Shown: positions 1 through 12,477, counted from the first letter of the stretch. The stretch is DNA of 64,000 nt from Aquilaria yunnanensis (GCA_039654915.1 CM077596.1:52884501-52948500); one strand, 5' to 3'. Made by a program: numbers and translations. Notes: a model not told the origin generated them from the sequence alone.

Positions 1-1001
1 AACAAAGGAAAGAAAAAGAGAAAATGGAGAAGAGTTTGTTTTTTTGTTGGCAACCTTGGTTTTTCACTCTTCCTCTCCTGGGCTTGAACGACCTTGTTTT
101 TCTACTTCTCATCAGTGTATTTCCATGGACGTTTCATTCCTGCAACATAGGAGTACCGTATAACATAAAAGATGATCAAAATACACCAGCAAAGCAAGCA
201 ATATACTCATACTTGTATGCGCGCACACAAACACACGCATAGCCAGCAGCAGATGCAAAATATTTCGTTTGGGTGGTGTGTGAATTTAACATAAAAGCTA
301 AAATATAGTAAAGTCTTGACTTAATGATTAAAATTTAAAATTACTATTAAAATAAGGTTCAAGAGCCGAGCTCGAATAATATAATTAATTTATCAAGCCA
401 AGCATGAGCCTAGTGTACTCAGGCTTGGCTTGGCCCATTTATAGCCTTATGACATGGGTAAAATTGAAAGAAAAAATATATAACTATGAAAAGGCATCAT
501 TGATTTTAGAACATAACAGTTTTAAAATTGCAATTGATTATAGGACTATAAAACATAGATTACTTATGGTGCATTATCTTAGCATACACATTTGGTTGAA
601 AATTTAATGTCACATTCTATGATGCCTTCGCACGTAATAAATGTATGACAGCCATTGCATAAATGTGAAAGTGTAACACAACATTATTTTAAGCATGTAA
701 GAAGTTATCGTATGTTATATGTTGATTTTCCTTAATAAAGGCTTCCAAGATGTGTTAGAATGTGGATTTTGAATTCTAAGGGAGAACCAAATCATGTGGC
801 ATTGACCCAAAACAAAAAATCAACTGTAAAGTATTCTTGTTGTGCATAAACTTTCTATACATATAAATAACATGCTCATCAAACACTATTATTATGATGT
901 GTGACGCCTTTCGTGCGTCATAGAACGTGACATCTTTCAAATTTAGCGCGGGATGCAACGGTAACATGTCATATTTTAAATATATAATGAGTTATTTAAG
1001 G
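1..1001. other. No supported gene; possible downstream exons of the gene at 1124-1595
   Basis: AT-rich sequence. Further exons of the minus-strand lysine-rich gene would have to lie here or beyond the window edge, but I could not identify a convincing splice acceptor followed by protein-like sequence. Short open frames on both strands have no recognisable domain. Confidence 0.4.
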
Positions 1002-1123
1002 TTATATGCTGAGTTGTGAGTTGTGAATGGTGAGTGAGGAAACGAGGTAAAGAAATGGCAGAGGGATACAAAATAAAAAACAAACCAGAAACGGAAAATG
1101 GCCAGAAGCAGAAAAGAATATAC

Positions 1124-1595
1124 CAATGTTTTCTTTAAACCCTTGCTTGATCTTTTCCATGGCTCTGTTCAGCGCGGGATTCTTTAACGCCGAAGCCACC
1201 GCCCACGCCTGAAGTTTAGATGGCGAAGACGGCGGTCTCTCCCCCTGAACCTCCTCCTTCACCTTTCCTTTCTGTTTCCTCCCCTTTTTCTGCCCTGTTT
1301 TCTTCTTGGTCTCAACTTCACGTTTTGGCTTCTTCCCTTTAGGATTCCCCTGTTCTAGCTCTTTAGACCGAGAGACGTACCTCCTCTTGGGGACACTCTT
1401 TAATTTTATTTCTACTGAAGTGCTTGGAGCTTTGGCGAGGGGGCTTGGCTCTTTTACATCTATTAGTGTCGGAGAATTCTCTAAGGCTAGCTTAGAGCGA
1501 TAGTGGTCAGAAAATTTTAGCAGAAGCTTTCCAGGGCGTTGGTCGGGTTTGAGGAGAAGGGAAATTGGATCCAAACCGCGAATTTCTTCTCCCAT
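1124..1595 (-). CDS. Unrecognised lysine-rich basic protein, first coding exon
   Basis: The exon starts at ATG 1595 and encodes about 157 residues before a GT at 1123-1122 (CATTG followed by GTATATTC). The first 55 residues are mixed. Residues about 60-115 are very basic, with runs such as PKGKKPKR and GQKKGRKQKGK that look like nuclear or nucleolar targeting signals. The end (AWAVASALKNPALNRAMEK) looks like an amphipathic helix. Reading on without splicing gives a hydrophobic tail and a stop at 1002, which I take to be intron. Upstream there is a good acceptor (TGTTACAG, ending 1606) and a good donor (GTAAGT at 1800-1795), so a 5'-UTR intron is likely. The gene lies tail-side of TOM5 on the same strand. 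I do not recognise the family; a nuclear protein is an inference from composition only. Confidence 0.6.
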
Positions 1596-1605
1596 CTCGG
1601 ATCAA

Positions 1606-1800
1606 CTGTAACATGCAGGAAAACACAGAGTTGATAACTGATAAGAACTTATCAGATTCCCATTGATCTAGTTTACTAGCTCTCTTCTGTTCAACAGCAA
1701 GAATTCTTGAGACAAAACGCAACCAAGTTGGAGCATTTCTTTATCAGCAAGTTCAAAGATCATAACTTTTTGAAAGAGTAGGAGGAAGAGACGAACTTAC
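1606..1800 (-). other. Probable 5'-UTR intron of the lysine-rich gene
   Basis: On the minus strand, GATGTAAGTTCG at 1800 is a near-consensus donor. A pyrimidine-rich stretch ending TGTTACAG at 1606 is the acceptor, 10 nt before the ATG at 1595. The 195-nt length is ordinary for a plant leader intron. The alternative is a start codon inside this stretch, giving an unspliced product. Confidence 0.5.
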
Positions 1801-1846
1801 ATCGGTGTCTGGCAGATTGAAGCAGAAAGTTGAGATTGAAAAGGAC

Positions 1847-1848
<2 letters not shown>

Positions 1849-1881
<33 letters not shown>

Positions 1882-2021
1882 GTGAGTGAGATTAGGAACA
1901 AGAAGGTGAAGACCAGAGAGGGTCCACTGGTTTGGATTTATACAAGGCAACCCAACCAAGAAGGGGCCAGATGTAGCCACTAGCCACTAAGGCCGAGAGA
2001 GAGAGAGAGAGAGAGAGAGAG
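1849..2021 (-). promoter_or_regulatory. Two (GA/CT)n microsatellites in the presumed leader and promoter of the lysine-rich gene
   Basis: Plus-strand (GA)n tracts at 1849-1879 and 1995-2021 read as (CT)n in the direction of the minus-strand gene. They sit just upstream of its leader donor at 1800. CT-rich tracts near transcription starts are common in plant core promoters and leaders. Function here is inferred from position. Confidence 0.5.
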
Positions 2022-2989
2022 CTCCTGTTGTGCATGCGGTGCACTCTCCGTTGGGGAGTAACTTTCTTGGCCTTCCATTCTCAACTTGGAGACCAAAAAG
2101 AGTCGAATTCTACCCTTAAATCAACCAACTATATCTTTAATGGTTAGACAATTGTTTCATTCTCAAACTAGCTTCTCATTATATTTTTGTAACTTTGGAC
2201 TGCTCATATAAAAGGGAAGAGAATGGAAACAATGAGTTATTTTTCCCCAATTCAGATGAGTGAAAAACAAAAACACATATAGAAGAGAAGAAGAGGAATA
2301 ATGATTCCCCTTCTATTTTCTCATATCCAAACAAGAAAATCATACTAATTTTCCTCCTCTCCCTGAATCCAAAGAGACTAAATATGTGCCCTGGCCACTC
2401 CTTTTGTAACTCCAAATACCTGGACTCGTTATAGTAACAAACCCCCCCCCCCCCCCCCCTCTCTCTTCTCTTTTTTTTTCCCTCTGTAACACTCCAAACG
2501 CCCCCATGAGATAGCTCTCCATGAACATAACTGATTTCAATCTCACAGCGCGTTAGTCCCAAATGCCGATTTCTAAAGAATATTTTCAGATCATCATATT
2601 TGGTTCAACAAAAGCAACCCATGACCATTTACCAGAAGTTGATAAACCCAATTAGAAGCTTATATCTTGCTGGCAACCTATCTATCCTCCCAGCCAATCT
2701 TAAGTTCAGTGTATAAATCCAGCAAGTAATTCAATTGAAAACATTTCATTAGTTCAAGAACATCCCACAACAAAATATTAGCATCTCACAATAGAATACT
2801 GTTAAATCACTAAGTATCGGAAACATTTTGATGGAAAAAAACATGGCCATAGAATGCCCGAATTTCATCTAAGAAAGTGAGCAATGCACCCACTTTAACT
2901 CTGGCATGCTAGCAAAACCTATGAGGTTCACAAGGAACTAATTGCTTTGGCAGATATGCTTTGCATATAACAGCCCCTCTTACGATCCT
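2022..2989. other. Intergenic region and TOM5 3' flank; contains an 18-nt poly(C) tract
   Basis: No coding sequence is supported. A homopolymer of 18 C residues lies at 2442-2459, followed by a CT/T-rich stretch. The TOM5 3' UTR must begin at 2989 and run toward lower coordinates; I could not fix its poly(A) site. Confidence 0.5.
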
Positions 2990-4106
2990 TCATATCGCCA
3001 TAAGGTCACCATAGTTGCGCATAAAGAAGATGGAACCTGCAAACAGTCCAGCAGCTCGAAGCAGTTTCTGCAACAGAGTGAAAGACATGGCCTCTTAGAA
3101 ACAGAGTTACACTCAGGCATGAGACTATTTGACAGGCTTGTGTACAGAGAATTGAAAAGGGGGTTCATCATACTTTTATCATATCATCCCACCATGCAAT
3201 AACTACATCAGCGAGGTTCAAGTGTATGTTAATGAAAGCAACACAGCATTTAAAATACCATACTGGGTCGCATAAGCTAATTACAACTTCAGCTGTACTA
3301 AAGGCCAAGTACTTAGCCATGCCTAGAATAAAGCTAGAGAGAAAAAAACATATACCAGGTCCTACTACTTCATGTGGACTCTATTTCAGTTTTTTTCTCT
3401 CACGGTATATTCCACCTTGCAGACTTTATTAACTAGAAGATTCGCCAATATGGGTGTCTGTATTATTCAATCGAGATCTTTTCTCCACATCTTTTACACT
3501 CTGTCCTCGTCTTATCTTTCACTCCCATAAATCACAAACTACGGTCACGTTTGGCCAGAGAACTGATATCATCAATGATAACTTCAATTAACTCACGCTG
3601 GAGAAAAGATTTCAAATATGATAACTAAACAATGTAACACTTGCCCTCACACCCAAACAGATTTTTCTCAGATCCCAGATTTTATAATCCATACCTTTAC
3701 ACAAAAGAAAACCTGTCCATCTACTACATCGATCTTCAATCGTACAGATTCGTTAAGATTATATTTCCTCTTCACGCCCCAAGATGATCATAAACAACGC
3801 AATTACAGCCCAATTCCATTCCAAACCAAAGAGAACTAAACCTATTATCGGAAATTCCTACTAGTAGCACAACAATTCAGAAAGCTAAAGCAAGTTCTTG
3901 CGACATGAAATACACTGGAATTCAAAGCACATGTTCGATACTTCGATTGATCAAAGAATCGGATAAGAACTTGGGTATTTCAGGCTAGAAGTCTCGAACA
4001 GAGGGTGATAGGTTATTACCATGTTGAGCGCCCACTTCTCTTCATCGTGGACCTGTGAGTGCCAGAAGGCTTTGAGTCGATCGAGGGAAATCGCCAAGTC
4101 CGCCAT
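2990..4106 (-). CDS. TOM5: TOM5, small subunit of the mitochondrial outer-membrane import receptor (TOM complex)
   Basis: There are two coding exons. Exon 1 (4106-4020) gives 29 residues starting MADLAISLDRLKAFWHSQ and ends in a complete codon before GTAATAACC. Exon 2 (3067-2990) follows the acceptor TTGCAG and gives 25 residues from KLLRAAGLFAG to NYGDLMAI and a TGA. The joined product is 54 residues, the usual length of plant TOM5. It has the family's acidic N-terminal cytosolic part (WHSQVHDEEKWALNM) and a single C-terminal membrane segment. TOM5 associates with TOM40 and helps assemble the TOM complex and pass preproteins to the pore. The intron is 952 nt and in phase 0. No stop or frameshift is present, so the gene looks functional. 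The start is the first ATG and matches family length. Confidence 0.95.
3068..4019 (-). other. TOM5 intron
   Basis: Phase-0 GT-AG intron (donor GTAATAACC at 4019, acceptor TTGCAG ending 3068). It is AT-rich with no element recognised. Short open frames inside it on either strand are not protein-like. Confidence 0.9.
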
Positions 4107-4177
4107 TGATGCGCTGAGATTATCTTCCGCTTCGGTGTCCGGAGGAGGGGAGACGATTTTGGCTGGGGTTTAGCGTT

Positions 4178-4186
4178 TTAGGGTTT
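4178..4186 (-). promoter_or_regulatory. Telobox (AAACCCTAA) upstream of TOM5
   Basis: TTAGGGTTT on the plus strand reads AAACCCTAA toward the TOM5 start, 72 nt upstream of the ATG. Teloboxes are enriched near starts of plant genes for translation, ribosome biogenesis and mitochondrial function, and are linked to expression in dividing cells. A second, imperfect copy (GGGGTTTAGC) lies just beside it. Confidence 0.6.
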
Positions 4187-4334
4187 TTGATTTTGATTTC
4201 ATCGAGCCTCTCCTTGGTTTCTTAAAACAGAAGTCACCAAACTTTGGGCTGATGTTCCTTTTCGCATTTTATACTTTATGTTTTGGCAATAAAGTCACCC
4301 AAGTTACTGTTCTGCTAATCAGGCGACTTGTAGC

Positions 4335-4904
4335 TAGAGCTGTAAAATGAACAGAAAGTTCGAAATGGTTTGTGAATCGTTCGGTGAAACTTATTTATTT
4401 TTATTTATTTAGTTAAATTAATGAACATGAATAAAATTTATTTAATTTTTAATTAAACGAACAAACATGAATAATATGTTGTTCATTTGTTTATGTTTAT
4501 GAACAATTCAGTTAATGTTTAATTATTTTCATTTATTTATTTTTCCATTTATTTGTTTGTTTGTTTGTTCAGTTACTCATTTATTTATTTTTCATAATTT
4601 TTTTTATTCCTAATATTTGCTTGTGTTCACTTTTTTATGTTTGATTGTATTGTTCATGGAAGCAATTATTCATATTGTTCACGAATATGTCCATTTAATG
4701 GCGTTCAAGAATACATTTGTTCAATTTGTTTGGTTCACAATAATATTATTATTAACGAACATGCAAAAAATTTTATTTATTAACAAACAAACATAAACGG
4801 AGGAAATATGTTCATTTTATTGTTTGTGTTCATATTCATTTAAAGTTAAACAAACAAATATATATATCACCATTTTGTATTTGTTCAGTTCATTTATTGT
4901 GCTA
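4335..4904. mobile_element. Probable non-autonomous TIR element, AT-rich and partly palindromic
   Basis: The left end TAGAGCTGTAAAATGAAC and the reverse complement of the right end (TAGCACAATAAATGAAC) match imperfectly. The interior is built from repeats of GAACAAACATGAAT-like and TTTATTTATTTG-like words on both strands. A clean target duplication is not visible, so the superfamily (hAT is likeliest from the look of the ends) is uncertain. Confidence 0.45.
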
Positions 4905-5399
4905 CTTCCGCGATTATCATTTTTTCATGTTAACGACTAGGAGTGGAGTAAGGAATTTTCCTAAGAGAGGCCAAGTTAAAGCAAAAAGATAAATTGTTCA
5001 CCAAAGATTGCTTCTTCCATTCCGTTAAGGATGAACCATTTTTTTGTGCATGAATATTAAGTTATATGTAATTTATATTATTATTTTTCATTTTTGTCTC
5101 TAAAACTAAAATTTAAAAGGAAAAAAATTTTAGTTTTGTGTAGTGAGAGTTTAAATAAAGATTTTAGAATTTAAAAAAAAAAATTCCAATTTTATGTAAT
5201 GAGAGTTTAAATGAGAATTAAGAGAAATTCTGTTTAGGTTTTATGTGTTGATAGCTTAAATAGGGGTATTAAGGTAACTTGGATGTTAAACAACCCAAAA
5301 AAATGAATATAGTTCATTCTTTTTAGCATAGGTGAGTATCTTTTTTTTCTTAAAGCTCACAAATTTTATTATAATGTAAGTCCAATAATACTTTATATT
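4905..5399. repeat. AT-rich spacer with three decayed copies of a ~60-bp repeat
   Basis: Around 5100-5265 three degenerate units share AGTTTTGTGTAGTGAGAGTT / TTTTATGTAATGAGAGTT / GTTTTATGTGTTGATAGCTT. No coding sequence is seen. Confidence 0.4.
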
Positions 5400-5649
5400 A
5401 AAGATGAATGGAAAATATAGAAATGCCTCTGTGGTTTAACCTACCATATACTTTACCCCCTTTATTTTCAAAAGAGAAAATTACCAAAACACCCTAAGAT
5501 TTAGTCAAAACCTACACTTTTTTCCCTTCTGTTTTATATTCGTGTTTGCCTTTGCCATTGCCACCATACCTCCATTTCCCTCTGGTTACCCTCATTGTGC
5601 TAGATCTCTATGGCCATTCATCCTCTGCCGACTTTTGACATTTTTCATG

Positions 5650-8600
5650 TAAAGGCTATTTTAATACAAACCTAACTCGGGCGGGAAAGGTAAGAAAAAT
5701 CCCTGATAAGTACCTTAATTGAAGTTTATTTATGCAAGTCAAGCATGTAAGTAATGTTTTAGAACGTTCATAAGTCACTAAGGGCACTTTAAGGTCACCG
5801 GAGGCAATTTCGCAATTTTTGCCCAATTCACTGAATTTAGGGTCAAAAGTGTAAGAATGGCCTAAGTATACAAGATCATAAGTTATACAGCCCATATGAG
5901 CCATAATAGTTAGTGGAAGGACCTAAGTAACAAAATTGGTGATTCTAAGCTAAGTGTTAATATTTGGGTGCCTAAGGCCTGATGGATAACTTGAGCTAAC
6001 TGAGGAGGCTAAATGGGCTTATATGGGACTTAAATAGAGGACCATGAAAAGTCTAAGGAGGACAAAAAAGAAGATAAAAAAGGGATTGGAGGTTTAAGTG
6101 GCAAGTGGAGCTAAGATGATTGAGTGGATGACGGTAAGAGAGATTAAAATGAGGTTTAGGGTAGAAGGATGTCACAATTTCTTTTTTGCTCCAAAAAATC
6201 CATAGATATCTTCCTTCCACCATTGATGTAGCCCTCAAGCTCTTAATCCCTTGAATTCTTGATGAATTTGGAAGCCTCCAAGTGACATCTATCAAGCTCA
6301 AGCTAGATTAAAGGTGTTGTGGCATTTTTGTAGGTGTTTTAAGAGTTTGAAGATCAAAATCAAGGTATGGTCCAATCCACTTGTTAGAAGTAGTTCTTCC
6401 TTGATTGGATAAGTATAATTGGTCATGCTTTAGCTAAATTAAATGGCCATAGTGAAGGATTTTGCTTGGAACTCCAAGAACACTTAAGAGGAGCTTACAG
6501 TGAATAATGCTCACTTTGGCTTAGAGCTAGCATAAATAGAGTTAAGGTAAAGGATTTTAAGTGTTTTTTTTACACATTCCTAATGAATTTGGGTTGAACT
6601 TGAGCTTGGGAGTAAGAATTTGGCAATTGGAATTGGATTTGTTCAAAAAAGATCAAGAAAAGTGGCAAAACCGCAACATTGGGGCCAAGGGTGCAGGGGC
6701 CTGGTGCCACAATGCCAATTCTTATGCTGCAATGCCCAGCCCCATTTTGCCCTAGGTGCCATAACACCAGTACTAGCACTACAGCACCAAGGGCACACCT
6801 AATGGCTAAGTCAAGTGGCCCTTGGCATTGTAACGCCAAGCCCTCATGCTACAGCACCCGAGCACACATGGACTTGACATGGGAGGTGTTTCTAACCTTC
6901 CTAAATGATCCCTTAAGTGTCTTTGATGTGATAAATCTCTTAGTCAATGACTTGCTTTAACTTGCTAAGTATGTTTTATTTAAGTATTTTAACTTACTTG
7001 CCTCAAATTAGTATCTTATTAAGCAAAAAAAGACAAGTTGAGTAGAGTGAAGATGAGTTCCTAAATGTGATTTGGCACCTAAGAGTCATAAGGGTAAAAT
7101 AGTAATTTTAACCCAAGTGAGTAGCATGACTTTAATTTCAATGGAATTAGGGTCATGTAAGGATTTTTTACTACATAAGTTAAGACCATAAGTTATTTTT
7201 GCTATTAGAACCAACATGTGAGGAAAAAGCATAAAAATAGCACAAAGTGTTCAAATAAGCTATTTATGTTTTTAAGTGGCTTAAGAGTCTAAAAGACTAA
7301 ATGTAGAAGGTATGAAATACTCTCTGGGACCAAGGAGGGACAATTTCTAATGTGGATCTAGTGGCCAAGTTGAAACAAAAGGAAGCTTGAAGGCCAAGAG
7401 ACAAGAAAACAAAAAAACAAGAAAAATGCCTTAGTGGAGTGGTTTAAGATATTTAGCAAAAGCTGACCATTATTCTTCATCTCCATCTTTTATAATTTTT
7501 ATGGATCTCTTTCTCCAGCAGTTTGCCTGTTGTAAACCTCTCTAATTCACAAATTTGAAGGTCCCCACAGTGAAATCAAAGCCTTTAACTCATTCTTAGT
7601 GCATTTGTTTCGATTGAGCTCTTTATTGCATGTTTTGATCACAAACCCTAAGGTAAGCTTCTTGGCTAGGAATGAGTTGGTTCTAAGTTGATTAAATAGC
7701 TAGAAATTGCCTTGATTTCAAGTTCTTGATGCCATATCATGTTGGTTTTAGCTTTGGAACTCAAGAAAGCTAAGCCGAGCTCAAATATGCTTATGGTGCT
7801 TGTGTTTTGTTCTTGCTTTGTAGCTAGATTTAAGGTAAGGGTTTAAGGTGTTTTAGCACAAATAATGCATAGAAGTGTAATATTACATGTGGGAATAAAG
7901 TAGAAATAACACACATTTAGATTGGCTTTGGGGATAGAAAGATTGAGCAAGATTTATGCAAGATAGCACAATGGCATGAAGTGCAGAACACACCTTGGCC
8001 TTGTGTTGCCAAGTGGCTCATGCCACTCCAACCATTTGCAGCCTTTGGCGCAACCCATGGCTCCGTATCGCCAAGGCCTAAGCCTTTTAAAATCAAGGCA
8101 CCCCAAGGACGCTTCAATCTCTGGGTTATCATCCCTAAGCTATTCTAACAGGGATGTCAATGGGCAGGGTTTATGGTGGGCAGAGTGATTCCCTAACCTT
8201 ACCTGCAATATAAAAACTTTACCTAAAACCTCCCCGTAATCTACAACATGTAGGATTTCTTCCTCTAAACCCTCCCCGCATTGGGGTAAATAGGGTCAGG
8301 TGGTGTACCCGTAATACCCAACAAGTGATCACATAATATAAAATTAAAAATAAAGAAAGCATGACATGTTTGAATATACAACATAACTGAAAACAAAGTA
8401 GCCTAGTTATACGATTGTGAATTTTAGGGTTTATTAGGTTAGAATTATATTATATATTTTGGTTGTATAGGATTAGAATTTGGTACATATACATAATATA
8501 TGTAATATTTTAGATATTTATATGTTATGTATAATATGCGGGTAGGGTACAAGCTGAGTTCGGGGAAGGTAGACCCTAAACCTGTACCTCTATGCACCTA

Positions 8601-11088
8601 ACAGGTACAAAAATTAAAAAAAATAATCAAACCCAGCCCAAACTCGTCCAAATGAGAAAAAAAAAAACCCTACACATCAAATAGGGCACTGTAGGGTAGA
8701 GTACCCACTGGTAAGGGTACAAATTAACATCCCTATATTCTAAGATGTTCTGCAGCTTCAATTGGATCTAAAACTCATTTTTAAGTTGGGAATCATGCAT
8801 TATTTAGATGGTAGCTAATAGTGTGGTTAAGTATGGCAAGGTAGGGTGGCTAAAGGAGTTAAAGTGCTCATGATGCGGAGGGAGCACCAGGGGGATCAAA
8901 GCGGGTTTCAAATTCTTCATTGGCCCAAATGGGAGGTCTTATAACTTCAATTATTGAGGATGAAGTCTAAAAAGATCCTAACTAAACCTTGTGGTCTGGT
9001 AAGTAGGTCACTAAGGAGCCCTAAGCTAAGCTCCAAGAGCTTGGTAAGTTAGACCACATAAGGTGGCTACCTTATACAAAAAGTTAAGGGAAAGACTAAT
9101 AAGTTTTAAGAAGAGGTGACACCTATTCTAGGACCTTTAAGTGGGACTTAAGAGAGATAAAAAGTTTGGGACACATAGGCCAATGTCTCAAGCTTATCAA
9201 TCGTTTGAGCTCATGGCAAGTATAAAGGCACCTCGGGTGTAAAAAGTCCCAAGAACTATGCATGTTGCATATCATACATTCATGTATTGTATATTTAGTA
9301 TGTTTATTGGTTGTGTTGATTGTTGGTTGGTTGTTTGCTCGTTTGTAAGTCATATTTGTATGCTTGCCTGTTATCTTTTTTGCAGGTACCCCAATGGACC
9401 CTTATTGAGTACAATCATGTATTCACTCTCTTAAGTTTATTATGCAGGTTCTAACATCAAGTCTAACAACTAAGTAGATAATTGTGGGCTAAGTTTTTCT
9501 TTTTTGCAGGTATTTATTTACCTAAATCCTTAAAATTCTAAGGTTGTTTAAGTGATAAGTTTTGTACTAAATGCTTTTACAGTTTAGAGGCTGAGTAGTG
9601 CACAAGAATAAGTGAAGGGTATGCACTTAGAGCTTGATAGCTCAAATGTGGGGCTCAAGTGATAGATCTTGGTTATGCTTTTTGCTATGTATATAGGGTA
9701 CTTTATGTACTAAGATATTGCCTCTATTAGGATAAATTATGGTGTAAGACCATTAAGTTCCTTCTGGGTGCATGCTAGTGTTAAAGAATGTACACAAACT
9801 ATTAATTGAAGTTGAAGTAATTAATTTTTTATTGTCTTGGCACATTTTAAGTATGTTTTAAAAGGAATGCTTGAGCGATGTTTTCTTTAGTTATTTTATT
9901 TATCTGAGTTGTATTGCCAGGACAAATGCATGCATGTTCTCTTATAGGGTAGGTTAATCAACTAGTTCCACATAAATCATTTTAATCTAGTAACGAGTAA
10001 TAGTTAGACAATTGTAACTAAGTGGAATTGCAGTTCCTAAAAACCTACAAGTCAATTAATTCAAAGCATTAGGAACTTATTTCATCATATTTGAACATTC
10101 CTAAGACCTAAGAAAGTTTGAAATTAAGAATCCAGTCACTCTTAAGTAAATTCATACATTGGAATTTAGGAAACTAAGGCAATGTGGCTAAGTCACCAAG
10201 CACCTTGAGATTTAAGTTGTACGTAGTGGATAAGTGTAGATTAGAACCTCAAAGTAGGTTAAGAGAGAGGTCTTGTACCTTAAGAATCATGAGGATTCCT
10301 ATGGAAGTCCACCATGAGTAGTCAAGGAATGCCTAAAGAGGCTAAGAGGGGCTAAGAAATGGGGTACTGTCCTAGTTACCCAAGATAGATAACTTATGAT
10401 CCTTGAGTGCTAGTAATACCCTAATTGGCCCAAGTCAAGCCTTTTAACCTTAATATGAGTGATTGCTTCATAAGTAAGTCACTAAGGGGGGAGAAAGAGA
10501 TGGTTAAGAAGTTTTGGCTAAGAATGGTGGCTAAGAAATTAAATGCCTTAAGATGCAAGGTAGGCACTAAATAAAGGGCTATGATGGATTTTACACCCCT
10601 AGTGACCTAAGAATTGAGGTATTGAACCTTCAGGCACTAGGGAAGATCTTAAGAGGGCCTTAACTAAGCCATGGGCTTGGTAAGTAAGGGCGAGTAAGCT
10701 GTTTGAATAAGTAAAGCCACTAAGGTAGCTACCTAGCATAATAAGAAAAGAAAGGGAAAAGTAAGGTAATAGGCACTAAGCAAGAATCCTAGGTGACAAT
10801 CTTGGATAATGAGTAAGAGGCACCCTACTCTAAGATGTAGGACTAAGCTTCCTGTAAATAGGACTTAAGTAAGGTAAAGTATTAAGGATGCAAAAGGCTA
10901 GTGTCTTAAATACCTTAGCTGGTTAAGCTCACGGCAAGTATTGAACACCCTTAAGTGTAAGAAGTCCTAAGTATTGTGTTGTACATTGCATTCCATTCAT
11001 TTGCATACATTTATTGTATATGCATATATATTGTTGTATATTTTTCCTTGCAAGTAGTAAGTATGTTGTATGTATATATACTTGTATG
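5650..11088. repeat. Noncoding CTAAG-rich repeat block with ~1.71-kb tandem period
   Basis: There is no coding content. Segments near 9222 and 10935 match (both contain GCTCA(T/C)GGCAAGTAT and then GTGTAA(A/G)AAGTCC(C/T)AAG), 1713 bp apart. Segments at 9947 and 19413 match and are 1712 bp apart once the 7754-bp Tat insertion is removed. The block resumes at 18848-19500. Two GC-rich patches (6680-6870, 7960-8100) look related to each other. Words such as AGGTAAG and a TATA-poor leader-like style suggest old LTR sequence, unproven. Confidence 0.55.
8149..8735. mobile_element. Non-autonomous hAT-type element, perfect 8-bp target duplication
   Basis: The ends are inverted: left CAGGGATGTCAATGGGCAGG, right (reverse complement) TAGGGATGTTAATTTGTACC. 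The flanks carry a perfect 8-bp duplication TATTCTAA (8141-8148 and 8736-8743). The length is 587 bp with no coding capacity. Eight-bp duplications and a CAGGG/TAGGG start are typical of hAT elements. Confidence 0.85.
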
Positions 11089-11093
11089 CTTGT

Positions 11094-12056
11094 TGATGGC
11101 GATGAGGGCCATCAACATCTCCACTGTATGTCGTGGAGAATGCAACAGGAGCTTTCAGAGGTGTAGGCGAGCTCTGAAAGAATGTGCTCTGTGTGGATTG
11201 CCTATAATGGCCGGCAGCATCTTCTTGTGGCAGGCACGGTGAGGCCGAAAAGGACTTCCGGTATGAGAGAGAGGTCCGAAATGGGGATTCCTCAGGAGGA
11301 CTGTCCTGAAACACTCAGAAAACAGGGGTTAGAAGGTCCCCAGAGTAATTTTCCAGGGAGGAGCCTCCGACGTCCAAGTCAGTGCTTTAGGAGGGGTGGA
11401 GAGAGAGAGCAGCAAGTACCAGAGAGTCTTGCCTGTCCGTGTTTTCTTTTGAGGGCTGGAAGGAGAGAATTCAGAGCGGAGAGAGGAGAGAGAGGGAGCT
11501 CCCCCGCCTGTGACCATTCCCCTGGTATATATAGGAGGGGGTAAGCCCTTCAGATTGCAGCACGTGTATGGACGAACACCATCCGTACTTCTGGGCGTGA
11601 GGGGCCCCTAGCCACCTGCAGGCTCCTCGAGCCACGAGCTGCGATAATCATAGCCCTACATGACAGGACGTAGGCAGTGGCAACGCGTCAGAGTGCCTGC
11701 GAGGATGGCGTGTAGGGTGTACGAGCGTAATGTCATAGGCTCCTTGATGGCTCCTGTCGTACCTCCGAGGTCCCCTTGGTTGATGTCTCACTTCGGAGTG
11801 AGGGACCCTTTCCTGGAGGCACAGTGGTACTTCGGGGAATTCCCTGGCTCCGAAGTTAGCCCTTCGGGGGACTTTCACCTGCAGAAGGTGGCTGGCACTT
11901 CTCCCCGAAGCTGACTCGGTCGCCCTCCCGATGGAGGCAATACGGTAATTTCCCGAGGTTAGTATTGGCGGGCTACCAAGGTCGCGTGCCTCAGGTGTTT
12001 GGCTCCCTCATTTCTGGGGTCCTTAGGTGTTCGGGACGATAACATTTTGGCTATCA
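11094..12056 (-). repeat. 3' LTR of the Tat element at 11-18.8 kb
   Basis: Starts TGATGGCGATGAGG and ends GGCTATCA on the plus strand. It aligns without net length change to 17880-18842. A TATA-like box (TATATATACC on the minus strand, about 11533-11524) marks the LTR promoter. Confidence 0.9.
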
Positions 12057-12470
12057 CATGCCCCCCTCGGGAAGCCGAAGTGGAGACTTCGGCTAGTGGT
12101 CCTTTTGTGGGCGCTTTTCAGGACTTGGGGTGTGCCATTTGCAGGGGAGGCATTTCGCCACCTGGGGGCATGGTTTGTTCGGACAGGTGTCACCTGTCTG
12201 CCTTTTGGTGTCCTCGAGATCCCCAACTTCTTTACTTTTTTCTTCCATAGGCTAGTGGATCGTCATGTTTTAAAACTAGGCGTGTCAGTCTGGGGCAGTG
12301 CACCCAAGTTTTCAAGATGACAGAAAACGTGTCCTAGTTTCTCGTAACGGGCGACACATGGCAGGTGCGGGTTGGGATGGGTACGTCTTTTCGTGCGCGA
12401 GGGGCAATTATGCCGACGTTTCGCCTTCACGCAGCAATTATGATGCCCTTTCGGCTTCCCTTCCTCGATC

Positions 12471-12477
12471 TATATAA
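12471..12477 (+). promoter_or_regulatory. TATA box of the antisense gene in the Tat element
   Basis: CTATATAAGCC lies in the plus direction, about 260 nt upstream of the first likely ATG at 12734, after a GC-rich upstream region. It is outside the LTR and points opposite to the LTR promoter, so it would drive only the antisense gene. Confidence 0.5.

Noticed and set aside
2179..2562. 127-residue minus-strand open frame next to the poly(C) tract
   Set aside because: The frame runs through a poly(G) homopolymer and AG-rich simple sequence. It has no domain and lies in the presumed TOM5 3' flank.
11182..11544. 120-residue open frame in the left Tat LTR (with a twin at 17977-18330)
   Set aside because: Both lie wholly inside the 963-bp LTRs. 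Frame conservation follows from LTR identity; LTRs of this type are noncoding.
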